Positions 1-12,007 of a DNA stretch of 64,000 bases are shown here, in pieces. Numbering within the stretch: position 1 is the stretch's first letter; each line of letters begins with the position of its first letter. Origin of the DNA: Gemmata palustris (GTDB taxonomy: Bacteria; Planctomycetota; Planctomycetia; Gemmatales; Gemmataceae); NCBI RefSeq assembly GCF_017939745.1, contig NZ_JAGKQQ010000001.1:4154001-4218000 (forward strand), given 5' to 3'. The notes beneath the pieces are model-generated. The model saw only the letters and a program-made list of their open reading frames with translations. It had not been told where the DNA came from and did no database searches. Both the position numbers and the translations under genes were made by a program.

Positions 1-1939
<1,939 letters not shown>

Positions 1940-1971
1940 TGCGGTTCCTCGAAGAAGTTCACGGTGTACGG

Positions 1972-2697
1972 TCAGCCCTGCTTGTCCTTCCACCGGGCGT
2001 GGTGCTCGCGCACGGCGCGCACGATCGACGGCCCATCGGGGAGGATCTGCGGAATGTTCAAGTCGCCGGGGCTGATGAGCGGAGTGTCCGGTTTGAGCAT
2101 CGCGGCGCGCGCCCAGTCGATCAGCCCGTCCCAAAAGTGCCCCGCGAGGATCAGCGGCGTGTCGTGCAGGTGGCGCACCTGGAGGAGCTGCCAGACCATC
2201 AGCGTCTCCAGCACGGTCCCGATGCCCCCGGGCGTGACGATGAAGGCGTCCGACACCAGCACGAAGTGGTGCAACCGCGTGAAGAACGTTTTGTGCTCGA
2301 ACGCCTGCGTCACGAAGGCGTTCACGTCCTGCTCGAACGGCAGCTCGACGCGGATGCCCACGGACTGCTGTTGGGTTCCCTCCGGGTCGGCGAGTTTCAC
2401 GCCCTCGTTCGCGGCCTGCATCAGTCCGGGACCGCCGCCGGTCACGATGTCGCACCCGAGGCGCGTGAGTTCGGCCGCGGTGTCCCGAACGGCCGCGTAC
2501 ACCCAGTGGTTCGGGTCGACGCGGGCCGAACCGAAGATCGTCACCCGGTAGCGGTCGCGCTTCGTGGGGCGCAGCCGCGTCAGGTCGTTGACCGCGTCCC
2601 ACAGCCCGAACACGGTCTTGGTCAGAATGTCGAGCGCTGACCGCTCGTCCGAGAGCGGGACGATGGGTTCGCCGGCGGACGGGGGTCTCGCGCTCAC
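1972..2697 (-). CDS. LOG family protein (putative nucleotide 5'-monophosphate phosphoribohydrolase, TIGR00730 type)
   Basis: 241 residues with a GTG start. The family has a Rossmann-like fold, and characterised members release a base from nucleoside monophosphates. The signature pair is visible: a GGGPGLMQAANEG block near residue 120 and PGGIGTVLE near residue 160, which form the phosphate-binding and catalytic face. The first 50 residues (LSDERSALDILTKTVFGLWDAVNDL) form an N-terminal helical extension seen in the longer LOG type. It lies between the phosphoketolase gene (76 bp) and glgP (32 bp), all on one strand, so it is probably co-transcribed. Its role in a glycogen and fermentation operon is unclear. 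Family assignment is secure, substrate is not. Confidence 0.88.
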   Translation of the reverse strand: MSARPPSAGEPIVPLSDERSALDILTKTVFGLWDAVNDLTRLRPTKRDRYRVTIFGSARVDPNHWVYAAVRDTAAELTRLGCDIVTGGGPGLMQAANEGVKLADPEGTQQQSVGIRVELPFEQDVNAFVTQAFEHKTFFTRLHHFVLVSDAFIVTPGGIGTVLETLMVWQLLQVRHLHDTPLILAGHFWDGLIDWARAAMLKPDTPLISPGDLNIPQILPDGPSIVRAVREHHARWKDKQG

Positions 2698-2773
2698 GTG
2701 ACGGCTCCAGTTCGTTCCAGTGCGTCGCGGGTGTGGTTTGTGGTCATCAGCACGGTATCGGGCACACCCCGCC

Positions 2774-5227
2774 TCAGTACGGCCACTTCCAGTTCGCCTC
2801 TTCGGGCTTATCGACGCCGTGCTCGTAGGCGTAGTTCTGGCACTGGATCTGCGCGTTGCGGAATTTCTCCTTCGCGTGCGCGCCGGCCACCCGGAGCCGC
2901 GGCACCCGGTTAATCACGTCTATCGCCAGCGTGAAGCGGTCGATCTGGTTCTGGATCGCCAGTTCCAGCGGGGTGTTGATGTTCCCCTTCTCCTTGTACC
3001 CCCGCACGTGCAGGTTCGCGTGGTTCTTGCGCCGGTAGGCGAGCCGGTGGATGAGCCACGGGTACCCGTGGAACGCGAAGATGATCGGCTTGTCGACCGT
3101 GAACAGCGAGTCGAAGTCGGGGTCGGACAGGCCGTGCGGGTGCTCGGTATCGGGCTGGAGCTTGAAGAGGTCGACCACGTTCACGAACCGGATCTTCAGG
3201 TCCGGGAACTCGGTGCGCAACAGCTCGGTCGCGGCCAGCGCTTCCTTCGTGGGGATGTCCCCCGCACACGCCATCACCACGTCCGGCTCCTGGCCCGCGT
3301 CGGTGCTCGCCTTCGCCCAGATACTGAGTCCCTTCGTGCAGTGGACGATCGCCGCGTCCATGTCGAGGTACTGCAGGTGGTTCTGCTTGTCGGACACGAT
3401 CACGTTGATGTAGTTCTCGCTCCGCAGGCAGTGGTCCGCGACCGACAAGAGCGAGTTCACGTCCGGCGGCAGGTAAATCCGCGTCACCGCGGCGCTCTTG
3501 TTCACCACGACGTCGAGGAACCCCGGGTCCTGGTGGGTGAAACCGTTGTGGTCCTGACGCCACACGGTCGAGGTGATGAGCAGGTTCAGCGACGGTACCT
3601 TTGCGCGCCACGACAGGTGGTTGCAGATCGTTAGCCACTTGGCGTGCTGGTTGAACATCGAGTCGATGACGTGTGCGAACGCCTCGTAGGTGCTGAAGAA
3701 CCCGTGGCGCCCGGTGAGCAGGTACCCCTCCAGCATCCCTTCCAGAGTGTGCTCGCTGAGCATCTCGATGACGCGCCCGTCCGGGGCGAGTTCGGTCCCG
3801 TCGGCGTCCTCGGGGAAGTATTCGCCCAGCCAAAGTTTCTTCGAGACCTCGTACACCGCGTTCAGCTTGTTCGACGTGTTCTCGTCCGGCCCGAACACGC
3901 GAAAGTTCGTCATGTTCGCCTTCATGATGTCCCGGAGGAACACGCCGAGCGGTCGGCAGTTCTCGGCCTCGGCTGTCCCGGGCTTATCAACCTTCACGCC
4001 GTACTTGCGGAAGTCCGGCATCCGGAGCGCCTTTTTCAGGTTCCCACCATTGGTGTGTGGGTTGGCTCCGAGGCGCCTTACACCAGTCGGGGCGATGGCC
4101 TTGAGTTCCGGGCGGAAGTGCCCGCCGGCGTCGAACAGCTCCTCCGGTTTGTACCCGCGCATCCAGTCTTCGAGCTGTTTCAGCCGCGCCGGGTCTTTCT
4201 TCACGTCGGCCATCGGCACCTGGTGGGCGCGCCAGCTCCCCTCCAGCTTGTGCCCTCCGACTTCGGACGGGCTGGTCCAACCCTTCGGGGTGCGGAGCAC
4301 GATCATGGGCCACTTCACGCGGAACGGTTGACCGGAGCTTCGCGCCTGCTTCTGTGCGGCGCGGATCTCGGCCACGCACTTGTCGATGGTCGCGGCCATC
4401 GCCTGGTGCATCGATTCCGGGTCCGACCCCTCGACGAAGTAAGGGGTCCAGCCCATGCCGCGGAAGAACGATTCGAGTTCCTCGTGCGGCACGCGCGCCC
4501 AGATGGTGGGGTTGTTGATCTTGTAGCCGTTGAGGTGCAGGATCGGCAGAACGGCCCCGTCGCGCACGGGGTTCAGGAACCGGCCGACGTGCCAGCTCGT
4601 CGCGAGCGGGCCGGTTTCGGATTCGCCGTCGCCCACGACCGCCGCGACAATCAGGTCGGGGTTGTCGAACGCGGCCCCGCATGCGTGCGAGAGGACGTAG
4701 CCCAACTCCCCGCCCTCGTGGATGCTGCCGGGCGTTTCCGGGGTGCAGTGGCTCCCGATCCCTCCGGGGAAGGAGAACTGTTTGAAGAACCGCAGCAGCC
4801 CTTCTTCGTCCTCACTACAGTCCGGGTACACTTCGGAGTACGAGCCCTCGAGGTAGCACGGCCCGATTACCCCCGGTGCGCCGTGGCCCGGTCCGGCCAT
4901 GAACACCGCGTCGAGGTCGTAGGCTTTGATGGCCCGGCTCAGGTGGATGTAGGCGAACGCCAGACCGGGACTGGCCCCCCAGTGGCCGAGCAATCGGTCC
5001 TTGACGTGCTCGGGCTTGAGTGGCTCTTTCAGGAGCGGGTTCGCTCTGAGGTACGTCATCCCCAGTGCGAGGTAATTGCTCGCGCGCCAGAAGGCATCGA
5101 TCTTGTGCAACTCGTCCGCACTCAGTGGGGCACCCGCGATCGTGGATCGCGCCTTGCCGAACGCGCTGATCGAGGGTGCCGTCTGGCCGTCGGTCGAAGG
5201 CGCTTTCGGAGCAAGAGTCGTGGTCAT
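2774..5227 (-). CDS. xfp: Xylulose-5-phosphate/fructose-6-phosphate phosphoketolase
   Basis: Thiamine-diphosphate enzyme that splits xylulose-5-P or fructose-6-P with phosphate to give acetyl-phosphate plus glyceraldehyde-3-P or erythrose-4-P. 817 residues, typical for the family (about 790-830). Landmarks: [20 protein letters not shown] near residue 70, [20 protein letters not shown] near 100, the thiamine-binding [13 protein letters not shown] near 180, and the C-terminal [17 protein letters not shown]. The frame is open further upstream, but the ATG at 5227 ([10 protein letters not shown]) has an AGGA site, and the extension would run into the lactate dehydrogenase gene 50 bp away. With ldh and pgm in the same operon it supports heterolactic-type carbon flow and ATP formation from acetyl-phosphate. 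Confidence 0.95.
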   Translation of the reverse strand: MTTTLAPKAPSTDGQTAPSISAFGKARSTIAGAPLSADELHKIDAFWRASNYLALGMTYLRANPLLKEPLKPEHVKDRLLGHWGASPGLAFAYIHLSRAIKAYDLDAVFMAGPGHGAPGVIGPCYLEGSYSEVYPDCSEDEEGLLRFFKQFSFPGGIGSHCTPETPGSIHEGGELGYVLSHACGAAFDNPDLIVAAVVGDGESETGPLATSWHVGRFLNPVRDGAVLPILHLNGYKINNPTIWARVPHEELESFFRGMGWTPYFVEGSDPESMHQAMAATIDKCVAEIRAAQKQARSSGQPFRVKWPMIVLRTPKGWTSPSEVGGHKLEGSWRAHQVPMADVKKDPARLKQLEDWMRGYKPEELFDAGGHFRPELKAIAPTGVRRLGANPHTNGGNLKKALRMPDFRKYGVKVDKPGTAEAENCRPLGVFLRDIMKANMTNFRVFGPDENTSNKLNAVYEVSKKLWLGEYFPEDADGTELAPDGRVIEMLSEHTLEGMLEGYLLTGRHGFFSTYEAFAHVIDSMFNQHAKWLTICNHLSWRAKVPSLNLLITSTVWRQDHNGFTHQDPGFLDVVVNKSAAVTRIYLPPDVNSLLSVADHCLRSENYINVIVSDKQNHLQYLDMDAAIVHCTKGLSIWAKASTDAGQEPDVVMACAGDIPTKEALAATELLRTEFPDLKIRFVNVVDLFKLQPDTEHPHGLSDPDFDSLFTVDKPIIFAFHGYPWLIHRLAYRRKNHANLHVRGYKEKGNINTPLELAIQNQIDRFTLAIDVINRVPRLRVAGAHAKEKFRNAQIQCQNYAYEHGVDKPEEANWKWPY

Positions 5228-5277
5228 CACGAAGTTCCTCTCGGGGTAGTAAGACTGCGTCTCACGAGCGGGCCAAG

Positions 5278-6237
5278 TTAGCCCGGACCCGGGTCCGGGC
5301 GGTCGAGTTCGTCGAGCGCGTCGCGGATCACGCGCGCGCTGGTTCGGAGTTGCGCGTGCTCGGTGGGGTTCAGCGGGAGCGGGAACGTTTCGAGCACGCC
5401 CGCGCCACCAACAAGTCGCGGAAGGGACACGGTCACGTCTTTCACACCTAAAACGTCCGGGGCCGGGGCGCAGACGGTGAGGATCGAGCGCTGGTCGTGC
5501 AGAACGGTTTCCACGATCCGGGCGAGCGCGCACCCGATGCCGTAGTACGTGGCCCCCTTGCCGCCGATGATCGTGTACGCGGCCCGGCGCACCTTCTCGT
5601 CGATCGTCGCGCGGACCGGTTCCGAGAGATCGAGGCCGCGCCGCTCCACGAACGCATCCAGCGACATCCCGCCGACCGACACCAGCGACCAGGTGAGCAC
5701 CTCGGAGTCGCCGTGCTCGCCGATCACGTGCCCGTGGACGTGGTGAGAGTCCACGCCACAGAACGCGCCGAGCAGCGTGCGGAACCGGGCCGTATCGAGT
5801 GTGGTTCCGGACCCGAACACGCGCCCGGGAGGGGCACCCGCTTCCGCGGCGAACCGGGCCGCGAGATGGGTCATCACGTCCACCGGGTTCGTCGCCACGA
5901 TGATGACCGCGTCGGGCGCGTGCCGCAGGACGGTCGGTACGACCTCGCGAAAGACCGCGGCGTTCCGGCGCAGGAGTTGGAGCCGGCTCTCACCCGGTTT
6001 CTGTCCGACCCCGGCACAGAGCACGACCGCGCGACAGCCCGCGAGGTCTGTGTAATTACCGGCGCGTACTTCGAGAGCGTGAGCGAACGGGACCGCGTGC
6101 CGAATGTCGTCGGCCTCCGCCGCGGCCCGGGCTTCGTTCTTATCGACGAGTACGATCTCGCGGCCGACGCCCCGCATTACCAGTGCGTAGGCCGCGGTGG
6201 AACCGACCAACCCGCTCCCGACGACGCCGATTTTCAT
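5278..6237 (-). CDS. ldh: L-lactate dehydrogenase
   Basis: NAD-dependent reduction of pyruvate to L-lactate. 319 residues. N-terminal dinucleotide motif [16 protein letters not shown]. The substrate loop [14 protein letters not shown] has Gln79, which marks lactate rather than malate dehydrogenase (malate enzymes have Arg there). Other landmarks are [19 protein letters not shown] with the substrate arginine, and the catalytic His174 in IGEHGDSEV. The ATG at 6237 is chosen over the longer open frame because a GGAGGGAGC stretch lies directly upstream and the Rossmann strand then starts at residue 2. It sits 49 bp after the unknown coiled-coil gene and 50 bp before xfp, so it is in the operon. 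It would reoxidise NADH produced downstream of phosphoketolase. Confidence 0.93.
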   Translation of the reverse strand: MKIGVVGSGLVGSTAAYALVMRGVGREIVLVDKNEARAAAEADDIRHAVPFAHALEVRAGNYTDLAGCRAVVLCAGVGQKPGESRLQLLRRNAAVFREVVPTVLRHAPDAVIIVATNPVDVMTHLAARFAAEAGAPPGRVFGSGTTLDTARFRTLLGAFCGVDSHHVHGHVIGEHGDSEVLTWSLVSVGGMSLDAFVERRGLDLSEPVRATIDEKVRRAAYTIIGGKGATYYGIGCALARIVETVLHDQRSILTVCAPAPDVLGVKDVTVSLPRLVGGAGVLETFPLPLNPTEHAQLRTSARVIRDALDELDRPDPGPG

Positions 6238-6286
6238 GCTCCCTCCCCCATGCCCAGCCCGCCCCTCGGCGCAGCGGTGCGGCCGG

Positions 6287-6931
6287 TCACGCGGTGCCCT
6301 TTTGCTTGACAAAATCGGCTTTCGTGTCGTCGTCGATGAAGTAGTACGTCTGACCGCCGTGATCGAGGGTCGCACCGGCCGCGAACTTCGGGAACCGGAC
6401 CTTGGCGACCGGGTCCTCCACGAACTCCGCGTTGTCGATGAATTCGCCCTCGTTGATGTGAATGAACAGTTCCACGAACGCGACGATCCGGTCGTCGAGC
6501 CACGTGGTCATCCCGGCGTAATCCGGGGCCGCGATCGGGGTGCTGAACTCCGCGTGCCGATCAAAGGTCCACAGTACCGGGACGATGCGCAGGTCGCACT
6601 CCACCACGGCGTTCTTGATCTCCCGGTCCGGGGCGACCGAGAACGTCAGCGTGATGTACGCCTTGGCGGATCTGAACTCGAAGCGCGCCGACCTCCGGCT
6701 CTCGGATACCGACGGGGTGACCGTAACGCGGTCGCCCGCGCGCTTCGCCAGTGCCTCCAGCCGGGGTTTGGCCAGTTCGACGATCCGGGGCCGAACGCTC
6801 TCGTACACCTTCAGCAGTTCCTGTCGCTCCTTGAACGACTGGAGCAACTCTTGTTGCTGCTGCTTGAGCTTCTCCCTTACCGCGGTGAAACGGCCCTCGA
6901 TTCGGGCCGTCAGATCGGCGACGTCGCTCAT
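6287..6931 (-). CDS. Unknown coiled-coil protein in the glycogen/fermentation operon
   Basis: 214 residues, no family recognised. Residues 1-60 are a Gln/Lys/Glu-rich helix likely to form a coiled coil ([20 protein letters not shown] and onward). Residues 70-214 look like a compact alpha/beta domain with [20 protein letters not shown], an acidic stretch [16 protein letters not shown] and an aromatic YYFIDDD near the end. No signal peptide or membrane segment, so probably cytoplasmic. It is placed 232 bp after pgm and 49 bp before ldh on the same strand. Codon pattern matches its neighbours. Possible roles are scaffolding or regulation of the pathway enzymes, which is inference from position only. 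Confidence 0.75.
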   Translation of the reverse strand: MSDVADLTARIEGRFTAVREKLKQQQQELLQSFKERQELLKVYESVRPRIVELAKPRLEALAKRAGDRVTVTPSVSESRRSARFEFRSAKAYITLTFSVAPDREIKNAVVECDLRIVPVLWTFDRHAEFSTPIAAPDYAGMTTWLDDRIVAFVELFIHINEGEFIDNAEFVEDPVAKVRFPKFAAGATLDHGGQTYYFIDDDTKADFVKQKGTA

Positions 6932-7163
6932 GTCTCTCTCCCTGGGTTTCGGGGTTCCGCATCCAACCGATCCGCGTCGTCCCGGGCGCCCCGAGCATCC
7001 GGAGTGTCGGATCTGCGCGAGCCGTGCCCTTTGCCGGCACCGAACCGCCGCGCCGTCTCGGAACTGTACGCTCTCCGGCGGGGCACATCTCGGAGAGCAC
7101 GTTCGGGTGCCGTGCCCGCTCCCCCGCCTGCCACTGACGGGAGCGATACGCGGCGGGCGACAG

Positions 7164-8816
7164 TTACCGCGTACTTCCCCCCAAAGCGTTCGCGACGAGC
7201 CGCTGGGCGTCTCTTACGATCGCGTCGAGGTGCGACTGGCTCTTAAAGCTCTCTGCGTAGAGTTTGTACACGTCCTCGGAGCCGGACGAGCGGGCCGCGA
7301 ACCACCCGCACTTCGCGACCACCTTGAGGCCGCCGATCGGGGCGCTGTTGCCCGGGGCGCGCGTGAGAACCGCTTCGATCGGCTCGCCAGCGAGTGCCGA
7401 ATCCTTGATGTCTTGAGGGGCCAGTTTCCGGAGCCGCGCCTTCTGCTCGAGTGTGGCCCCGGAATCGATTCGCGCGTAGTACGGAGTACCGAACTCGGCC
7501 GTGAGTTCGCGGTAGTGCTCGCCGGGATCTTTCCCGGTTACGGCCGTGATCTCGGCCGCTAAGAGGGCCAGCAACAGGCCGTCCTTATCAGTGGTCCACA
7601 CGGCCCCGTCGCGGCGCAGGAAGCTCGCGCCGGCGCGCTCCTCGCCCCCGAAACAGCACGAGCCGTCGAACAGCCCCGGCACGAACCACTTGAACCCGAC
7701 CGGCACTTCCCACAGCGCTCGGCCGCGCTCCCGCACCACGCGGTCGATCATCCCGCTGCCGACGAGCGTCTTGCCCACGACCGCTCGTTCGGGCCAACCG
7801 GGGCGGTGCGCCAGCAGGTAGCGGACCGCGACCGCGAGGTAATGATTCGGGTTCATCAGCCCCGCGGACGGGGTGACGATCCCGTGCCGGTCGGCGCCCG
7901 GGTCGTTGGCGAACGCGACCCGGTACTGGTCTTTAAGGCCCACGAGCCGGGCCGTCGCGCACGGGCTGGAGCAGTCCATTCGGATCTGCCCGTCGTGGTC
8001 GACCGCCACAGACGCGAACGTCGGGTCCACCGCCGGGTTAACGACATCGATCGCGAGCCCGTAGCGCGCGTTGACGCGGGGCCAATAGTCTGCGGAAGCG
8101 CCGCCGAGCGGGTCCGCACCGAGCGACAATCTGGCCCCGCGGATGGCGCCCATGTCGATCGCGGTTCCCAGGTCATCAACGTAAGCGAGCGCGAAATCTT
8201 CCTCCCGTGTGCTCGCGGCCCTTCGCGCCGCTTCAAAGGGCACGCGCCGGGCGCCCGCGTTGTCGCGCAGCAGGTATTCGTTGGCGCGCTCCTCGATCCA
8301 TTTCGTCACGCCCGTATCGGCCGGTCCGCCGTTGGGCGGGTTGTACTTGATTCCGCCGTCGCCGGGCGGGTTGTGCGACGGCGTGACCACGATCCCGTCT
8401 GCGAGGTGGTTCGTGCCGCCGCGGTTGTGGGTCAGAATCGCGTGCGAGATCACGGGCGCCGGCGTAAACCCGTCGTCGCGCTGGATCACCGTCGGCACGC
8501 CGTTGGCCGCGAGTACCTCCAGTACGGTTCGCTGCGCCGGACCGGACAGGGCGTGCGTGTCCCGGCCCATGTAGAGCGGTCCGTCGATCCCCTTGCTGCG
8601 GCGGTAGTCGCAAACGGCCTGGGCTACGGCCATCACGTGTGATTCCGTGAAAGTACCCCGAACGGGCGAGCCGCGGTGCCCGCCCGGGCCGAAACTCACG
8701 AGCTGCTCGGTGTCGTCCACGTCGGGCCGACGGTCGTAATACTCGCGCTCGAGCCGGGCCGGGTCGATCAGTAGCTCGACCGGGGCCGGTTTGCCGGCAA
8801 GCGGTGATACGAACAT
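7164..8816 (-). CDS. pgm: Phosphoglucomutase (alpha-D-glucose-phosphate specific)
   Basis: Interconverts glucose-1-P and glucose-6-P, linking glycogen phosphorylase to the rest of metabolism. 550 residues, close to the E. coli enzyme (546). Starts like the family (SPLAGKPAPVELLIDPARL, then FGPGGHRGS at 42-50). The phosphoserine loop is VVTPSHNPPGDGGIKYNPP with Ser147 and the metal loop is probably MDCSSPCA. The C-terminal sugar-phosphate loop ARSSGSEDVYKLYAES is present. The ATG at 8816 has GGAGGGG upstream, and the in-frame extension to 8987 lacks family similarity and covers the operator region. It is the first gene of the minus-strand operon, divergent from the histidine kinase gene. Confidence 0.95.
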   Translation of the reverse strand: MFVSPLAGKPAPVELLIDPARLEREYYDRRPDVDDTEQLVSFGPGGHRGSPVRGTFTESHVMAVAQAVCDYRRSKGIDGPLYMGRDTHALSGPAQRTVLEVLAANGVPTVIQRDDGFTPAPVISHAILTHNRGGTNHLADGIVVTPSHNPPGDGGIKYNPPNGGPADTGVTKWIEERANEYLLRDNAGARRVPFEAARRAASTREEDFALAYVDDLGTAIDMGAIRGARLSLGADPLGGASADYWPRVNARYGLAIDVVNPAVDPTFASVAVDHDGQIRMDCSSPCATARLVGLKDQYRVAFANDPGADRHGIVTPSAGLMNPNHYLAVAVRYLLAHRPGWPERAVVGKTLVGSGMIDRVVRERGRALWEVPVGFKWFVPGLFDGSCCFGGEERAGASFLRRDGAVWTTDKDGLLLALLAAEITAVTGKDPGEHYRELTAEFGTPYYARIDSGATLEQKARLRKLAPQDIKDSALAGEPIEAVLTRAPGNSAPIGGLKVVAKCGWFAARSSGSEDVYKLYAESFKSQSHLDAIVRDAQRLVANALGGSTR

Positions 8817-8915
8817 CGGCCCCTCCGATCTGCCCCAACGGGCGAGAGTCGCGGCCCGGATCGCTCGTTCGTGTACAGTGTGCGGGGAGAGTTTAAACCG
8901 ATTCATCAAGAACGC

Positions 8916-8959
8916 ACCTGTCATTTCTGACAGTTTGAACGGCCAAATACTGACAGGTG
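8916..8959. promoter_or_regulatory. Lux-box-like operator cluster between pgm and the histidine kinase gene
   Basis: The 20-mer at 8916-8935 reads ACCTGTCATTTCTGACAGTT, a near-palindrome, and a further half-site TGACAGGTG lies at 8951-8959. The same palindrome in perfect form recurs at 14893. Geometry (ACCTG-N10-CAGGT) matches lux boxes bound by GerE/LuxR-type helix-turn-helix proteins, and the adjacent response regulator has that type of domain. It lies 100-143 bp upstream of pgm and 142-185 bp upstream of the kinase gene. The match is visible in the sequence; the binding protein is inferred. Confidence 0.6.
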
Positions 8960-8971
8960 CGGCGAAATTTA

Positions 8972-8998
8972 TTGACAATCGAAACACGGTCGGATAAT
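8972..8998 (+). promoter_or_regulatory. Possible sigma-70 promoter for the histidine kinase gene
   Basis: A consensus -35 box TTGACA at 8972-8977 is followed by GATAAT at 8993-8998 with a 15-base spacer, shorter than the ideal 17. It lies about 100 bp before the kinase start and 12 bp from the last lux-box-like half-site, so a bound regulator would sit just upstream of RNA polymerase. Weak evidence because of the spacer. Confidence 0.35.
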
Positions 8999-9100
8999 CG
9001 CTTTACGTACCTATGTAACACAAGCACAGAACCGCGCACGCGAAGCGCGATCTGAAATTCTGGCACGGACGCTCCGTATCGCCCGGTTCCGGGAGGTGGC

Positions 9101-10459
9101 ATGGCGCGTCAACGGACTTGGCGGTCTTCTGTGCCACGGCTTTGTGGACTGGTGCTCGGCGCGATCGCGTTCCTCCACGCACACCCGGCCCAGGCAGCGA
9201 CCGACCCGCACCTGCAGTCACAAATCGTGGTGCCCGATCCCGGAGACGGGACCGGGCTCCGGGGAATTGTCGGGGGCTTCCGCGAGTGGCACGTCATTGG
9301 GATTGGTTTGTTTTGTCTCATTGAGGCGCTGCTGATCGCAGGGCTGTTGATCCGGCGCGAGGCGCGCGTGCGGACCGACGAGTGGTTCCGGCAGGTGGTG
9401 GAAACGGCCCCCACCGGAATGCTGATGGTCGATCGGGACGGCACGGTTCTTCTGGCCAATGCTCAAGCGGAAGCACTTTTCGGTTCCGGCCGAGGGGATT
9501 TGCTCGGACGACCGGCGGACCGGCTCGTTCCCGAGCACCTGCTGGACCGGTTTTCGACCGGCCGCGCCAAGTTTGTTGCGGCCCCCCCAACTCTGTCCGG
9601 TACTCGGATCGACACGTTCGCGCGGCGGCAGGACGGGAGCACGTTCCCGGTCGAGATCGGATTGAGCGCGATCCGGACGCCACGCGGTGCGTTCGTACTG
9701 GTGGCCGTCACCGACCGCACCGAGTGCCGGCGCGTGAAAGAAGAGTTACGCGCCAGCCAACAGGAACAGCGGGTGCTGACGGGCCATTTACTGGAGGCCC
9801 AGGAAGCGGAGCGGCGCCGTATCGCCCGCGAACTGCACGACGACCTCAACCAAAGCCTCGCCCTGTTGTCCATCGAGATGGAACTTTTGGCGTGCGTGCC
9901 ACCGACATCGGCGACCCAAACTGCTCAGCACCTGCGCGAGTTCGCGGCCCGGGTCAAGGACCTGTCGTCTTCCGTTCACGCCCTCTCTCACCAGTTGCAC
10001 CCGTCGAAGCTGGAGCACCTGGGACTCGTCGCGGCCCTTAAAGGGCTGTGCAAGGAACTGAACCACGCGCACGGGCTCATCGCAACGTTCTCGCACGATG
10101 CGGTGCCGGAATCCGTTCCCGCAGACGTTGCGCTCTGCATGTACCGCATCGCGCAAGAGGCCCTGTGGAACGTCGTCAAACACAGCGGAACGCGCGGAGC
10201 CACTGTGGAACTGCGCGGGAGCGCGAATACGATCCGCCTGCGGGTCTCTGACGACGGCGCCGGCTTCGACCTCTCCGCGGTCAGCGCGGGATTGGGACTG
10301 GTTAGTATGCGCGAGCGCTTGAACCTGGTAGGCGGCGAGTTCGTCATTGATTCGCGGCCGGCCGGGGGCACGCGGATCGAGGCCCGCGTACCCGTTCCCG
10401 TGGCCCGCGTAACCGAACCGGAACCCGAACTCGTTTCCACCGCGGAGAGATTCTCGTGA
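9101..10459 (+). CDS. Sensor histidine kinase, NarX/DesK-type (HisKA_3) with PAS domain
   Basis: 452 residues. Residues 1-32 form a signal-like hydrophobic segment, a short extracytoplasmic loop follows, and a membrane helix spans about 64-84. A PAS domain lies at about 92-210 (FRQVVETAPTGMLMVDRDGTVL). The HisKA_3 dimerisation box RRRIARELHDDLNQ carries the phospho-accepting His246. The C-terminal HATPase has N-box YRIAQEALWNVVKHS and G-boxes DDGAGFD and GLGLVSMRERL. The ATG is preceded by GGGAGGTGG. The stop overlaps the response-regulator start by 4 bases, so the two are translationally coupled. The ligand is unknown; the PAS domain could sense redox state or oxygen, which would suit the fermentation operon opposite, but this is inference. 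Confidence 0.92.
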   Translation: MARQRTWRSSVPRLCGLVLGAIAFLHAHPAQAATDPHLQSQIVVPDPGDGTGLRGIVGGFREWHVIGIGLFCLIEALLIAGLLIRREARVRTDEWFRQVVETAPTGMLMVDRDGTVLLANAQAEALFGSGRGDLLGRPADRLVPEHLLDRFSTGRAKFVAAPPTLSGTRIDTFARRQDGSTFPVEIGLSAIRTPRGAFVLVAVTDRTECRRVKEELRASQQEQRVLTGHLLEAQEAERRRIARELHDDLNQSLALLSIEMELLACVPPTSATQTAQHLREFAARVKDLSSSVHALSHQLHPSKLEHLGLVAALKGLCKELNHAHGLIATFSHDAVPESVPADVALCMYRIAQEALWNVVKHSGTRGATVELRGSANTIRLRVSDDGAGFDLSAVSAGLGLVSMRERLNLVGGEFVIDSRPAGGTRIEARVPVPVARVTEPEPELVSTAERFS

Positions 10460-11103
10460 ACCGTCCGCGCGTCCTGTTCGCCGACGACCACCGCCTCATT
10501 CGCGAAGCGTTCGCGCGCCTCGTGGAACCCGAGTGCGACGTGGTGGGCGCGGTCGCGGACGGGCTGGCGCTGCTCGCCGAGGTCCCGACGCTCCGACCCG
10601 ACATCGTCGTGGCCGACATCGCGATGCCCCTGCTCAACGGGTTGGACGCGACCCGACAATTGCGGAAGGACGCGCCGGACGTGAAGGTCATCATCCTCAC
10701 GATGAACGAGGACGCGGACCTGGCCGCCGAAGCGTTCCGCGTGGGCGCATCCGGCTTTCTCCTGAAGAACTCGGCCGCGTCGGAGTTGCTCCAGGCGATC
10801 CGGGAGGTCGCGCAGGGGCGCTCGTACATCACGCCGATGGCCACCCGGGGGCTGGTCGAGAACCTCCTGCACGTCCCCGGACCGGCCGCCCGGCCCGTCG
10901 AGTTGAGCGTGCGCCAGCGCGAGGTGCTCCAGTTGCTCGCCGAGGGGCACACGATGAAGGAGATCGCGCGGCTCCTGAAGATCACCCCGCGGACGGTCGC
11001 GTTCCACAAGTACAGCATGATGGAACTGCTCGGGGCGAAGACGTTCGCCGATCTGATCCAGTTCGCCCTCAAGGGCAGCGTGGTGAAAACATATCTCGCG
11101 TGA
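10456..11103 (+). CDS. NarL/FixJ-type response regulator
   Basis: 215 residues. Receiver domain 1-125 with acidic pair Asp10-Asp11, phospho-acceptor Asp54 (DIVVADIAMP) and Lys104 (SGFLLKN). A GerE/LuxR-type helix-turn-helix domain lies at about 149-213, with SVRQREVLQLLAEGHTMKEI and the recognition-helix region ITPRTVAFHKYSMM. The GTG start at 10456 overlaps the kinase stop in a GTGA arrangement. It is the natural partner of the upstream kinase. Because its DNA-binding domain is of the LuxR type, it is the obvious candidate to bind the lux-box-like palindromes at 8916 and 14893. Confidence 0.94.
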   Translation: MNRPRVLFADDHRLIREAFARLVEPECDVVGAVADGLALLAEVPTLRPDIVVADIAMPLLNGLDATRQLRKDAPDVKVIILTMNEDADLAAEAFRVGASGFLLKNSAASELLQAIREVAQGRSYITPMATRGLVENLLHVPGPAARPVELSVRQREVLQLLAEGHTMKEIARLLKITPRTVAFHKYSMMELLGAKTFADLIQFALKGSVVKTYLA

Positions 11104-11164
11104 GCACCGGGACGCGCTCGCACTCGCGCTGCGGAAGGGCCATTCACACCCCGGAGAGGGGCGC

Positions 11165-11959
11165 ATGAGACGACTGCTGGGAACCGGGGCCGCCGCCCTC
11201 GGCGCGCTCGGGGTGCTGGTGTGCGCTGCGGCGCTCGGTGGCGGCTGGTGGGCCGCGGTACGGACCACGGACCGCACGACCCGCGCCGCGTCCCGCCTGA
11301 ACCACGGACTGTCCGAAGCGGACGCGCGACTGGAGCGGGTCGAGGCGCGCCTGACCGCCGTCCGCGCGGGCCTCGCTGACGCGCGCGGCGAGGCCGAAAA
11401 GCTGGCAGCCGAGAACCCGGAACTCCCTCGGGTGCGGGCCGCGATCGAGCGCCTCCTCGACCGGCTCCTTCCGACGATCGACCGCGCCGCAGCGCTGGCG
11501 GACTCGCTCCGGGCAGTGGCGGTCGGTCTGCGCGCGGCGGAGGACGTCGTTGTTCAGCTCGGCGGGGAGTTCGAGCACCCGAGTCGTGCCCGGACCGCGG
11601 CCGACACGATCGACCGCGCCGGAGAAGTGCTGAACATCCCGCAAGCGCGGATCGACGCCGTGAAGTCGGCCGCCGCGGTCCGGTTGACGCGCGAGTTGAT
11701 CGAACTCGTGCGCGAAGCCGTGGCCGGTTCGGAGCGCTTGGCCGAGGGGCTGGCGGACGCCCGCCGGGAGATCACCGGCGCACAAGAGCGCATCGAGCGG
11801 AGGCGAGTGCAAATAGTGTTCTGGGTCCACGTTGCGGCGGTTGCGCACACGCTGGTGTGGGTGTGGATCGGGTTGGGTCAGGTGTGTCTAGTCGGCTGGG
11901 GCCGGCGAATCGCGAGACGTGTTCCGACTATCGCCTCAAGCCCCGTTCGGCCTGCGTAA
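11165..11959 (+). CDS. Membrane-anchored coiled-coil protein, unknown function
   Basis: 264 residues, unrecognised. A hydrophobic helix lies at about 4-30 (LGTGAAALGALGVLVCAAAL) and a second at about 217-242 (VFWVHVAAVAHTLVWVWIGL). Between them is a long Ala/Arg/Glu/Leu-rich helical segment with heptad-like spacing, including SEADARLERVEARLTAVRAG and AAIERLLDRLLPTIDRAAAL. The likely topology is two membrane anchors with a coiled coil between. It follows the response regulator by 61 bp and precedes the DUF4105 gene on the same strand. It may organise the envelope proteins encoded after it. Confidence 0.75.
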   Translation: MRRLLGTGAAALGALGVLVCAAALGGGWWAAVRTTDRTTRAASRLNHGLSEADARLERVEARLTAVRAGLADARGEAEKLAAENPELPRVRAAIERLLDRLLPTIDRAAALADSLRAVAVGLRAAEDVVVQLGGEFEHPSRARTAADTIDRAGEVLNIPQARIDAVKSAAAVRLTRELIELVREAVAGSERLAEGLADARREITGAQERIERRRVQIVFWVHVAAVAHTLVWVWIGLGQVCLVGWGRRIARRVPTIASSPVRPA

Positions 11960-12007
11960 ACGTGCATCGGTCGTTCTGTGATCACGTTCGGGTTATTGGA
12001 AGCCATC

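Noticed and set aside
3644..5281. Plus-strand frame of 545 codons
   Set aside because: Antisense to phosphoketolase, whose protein is fully conserved; no independent similarity.
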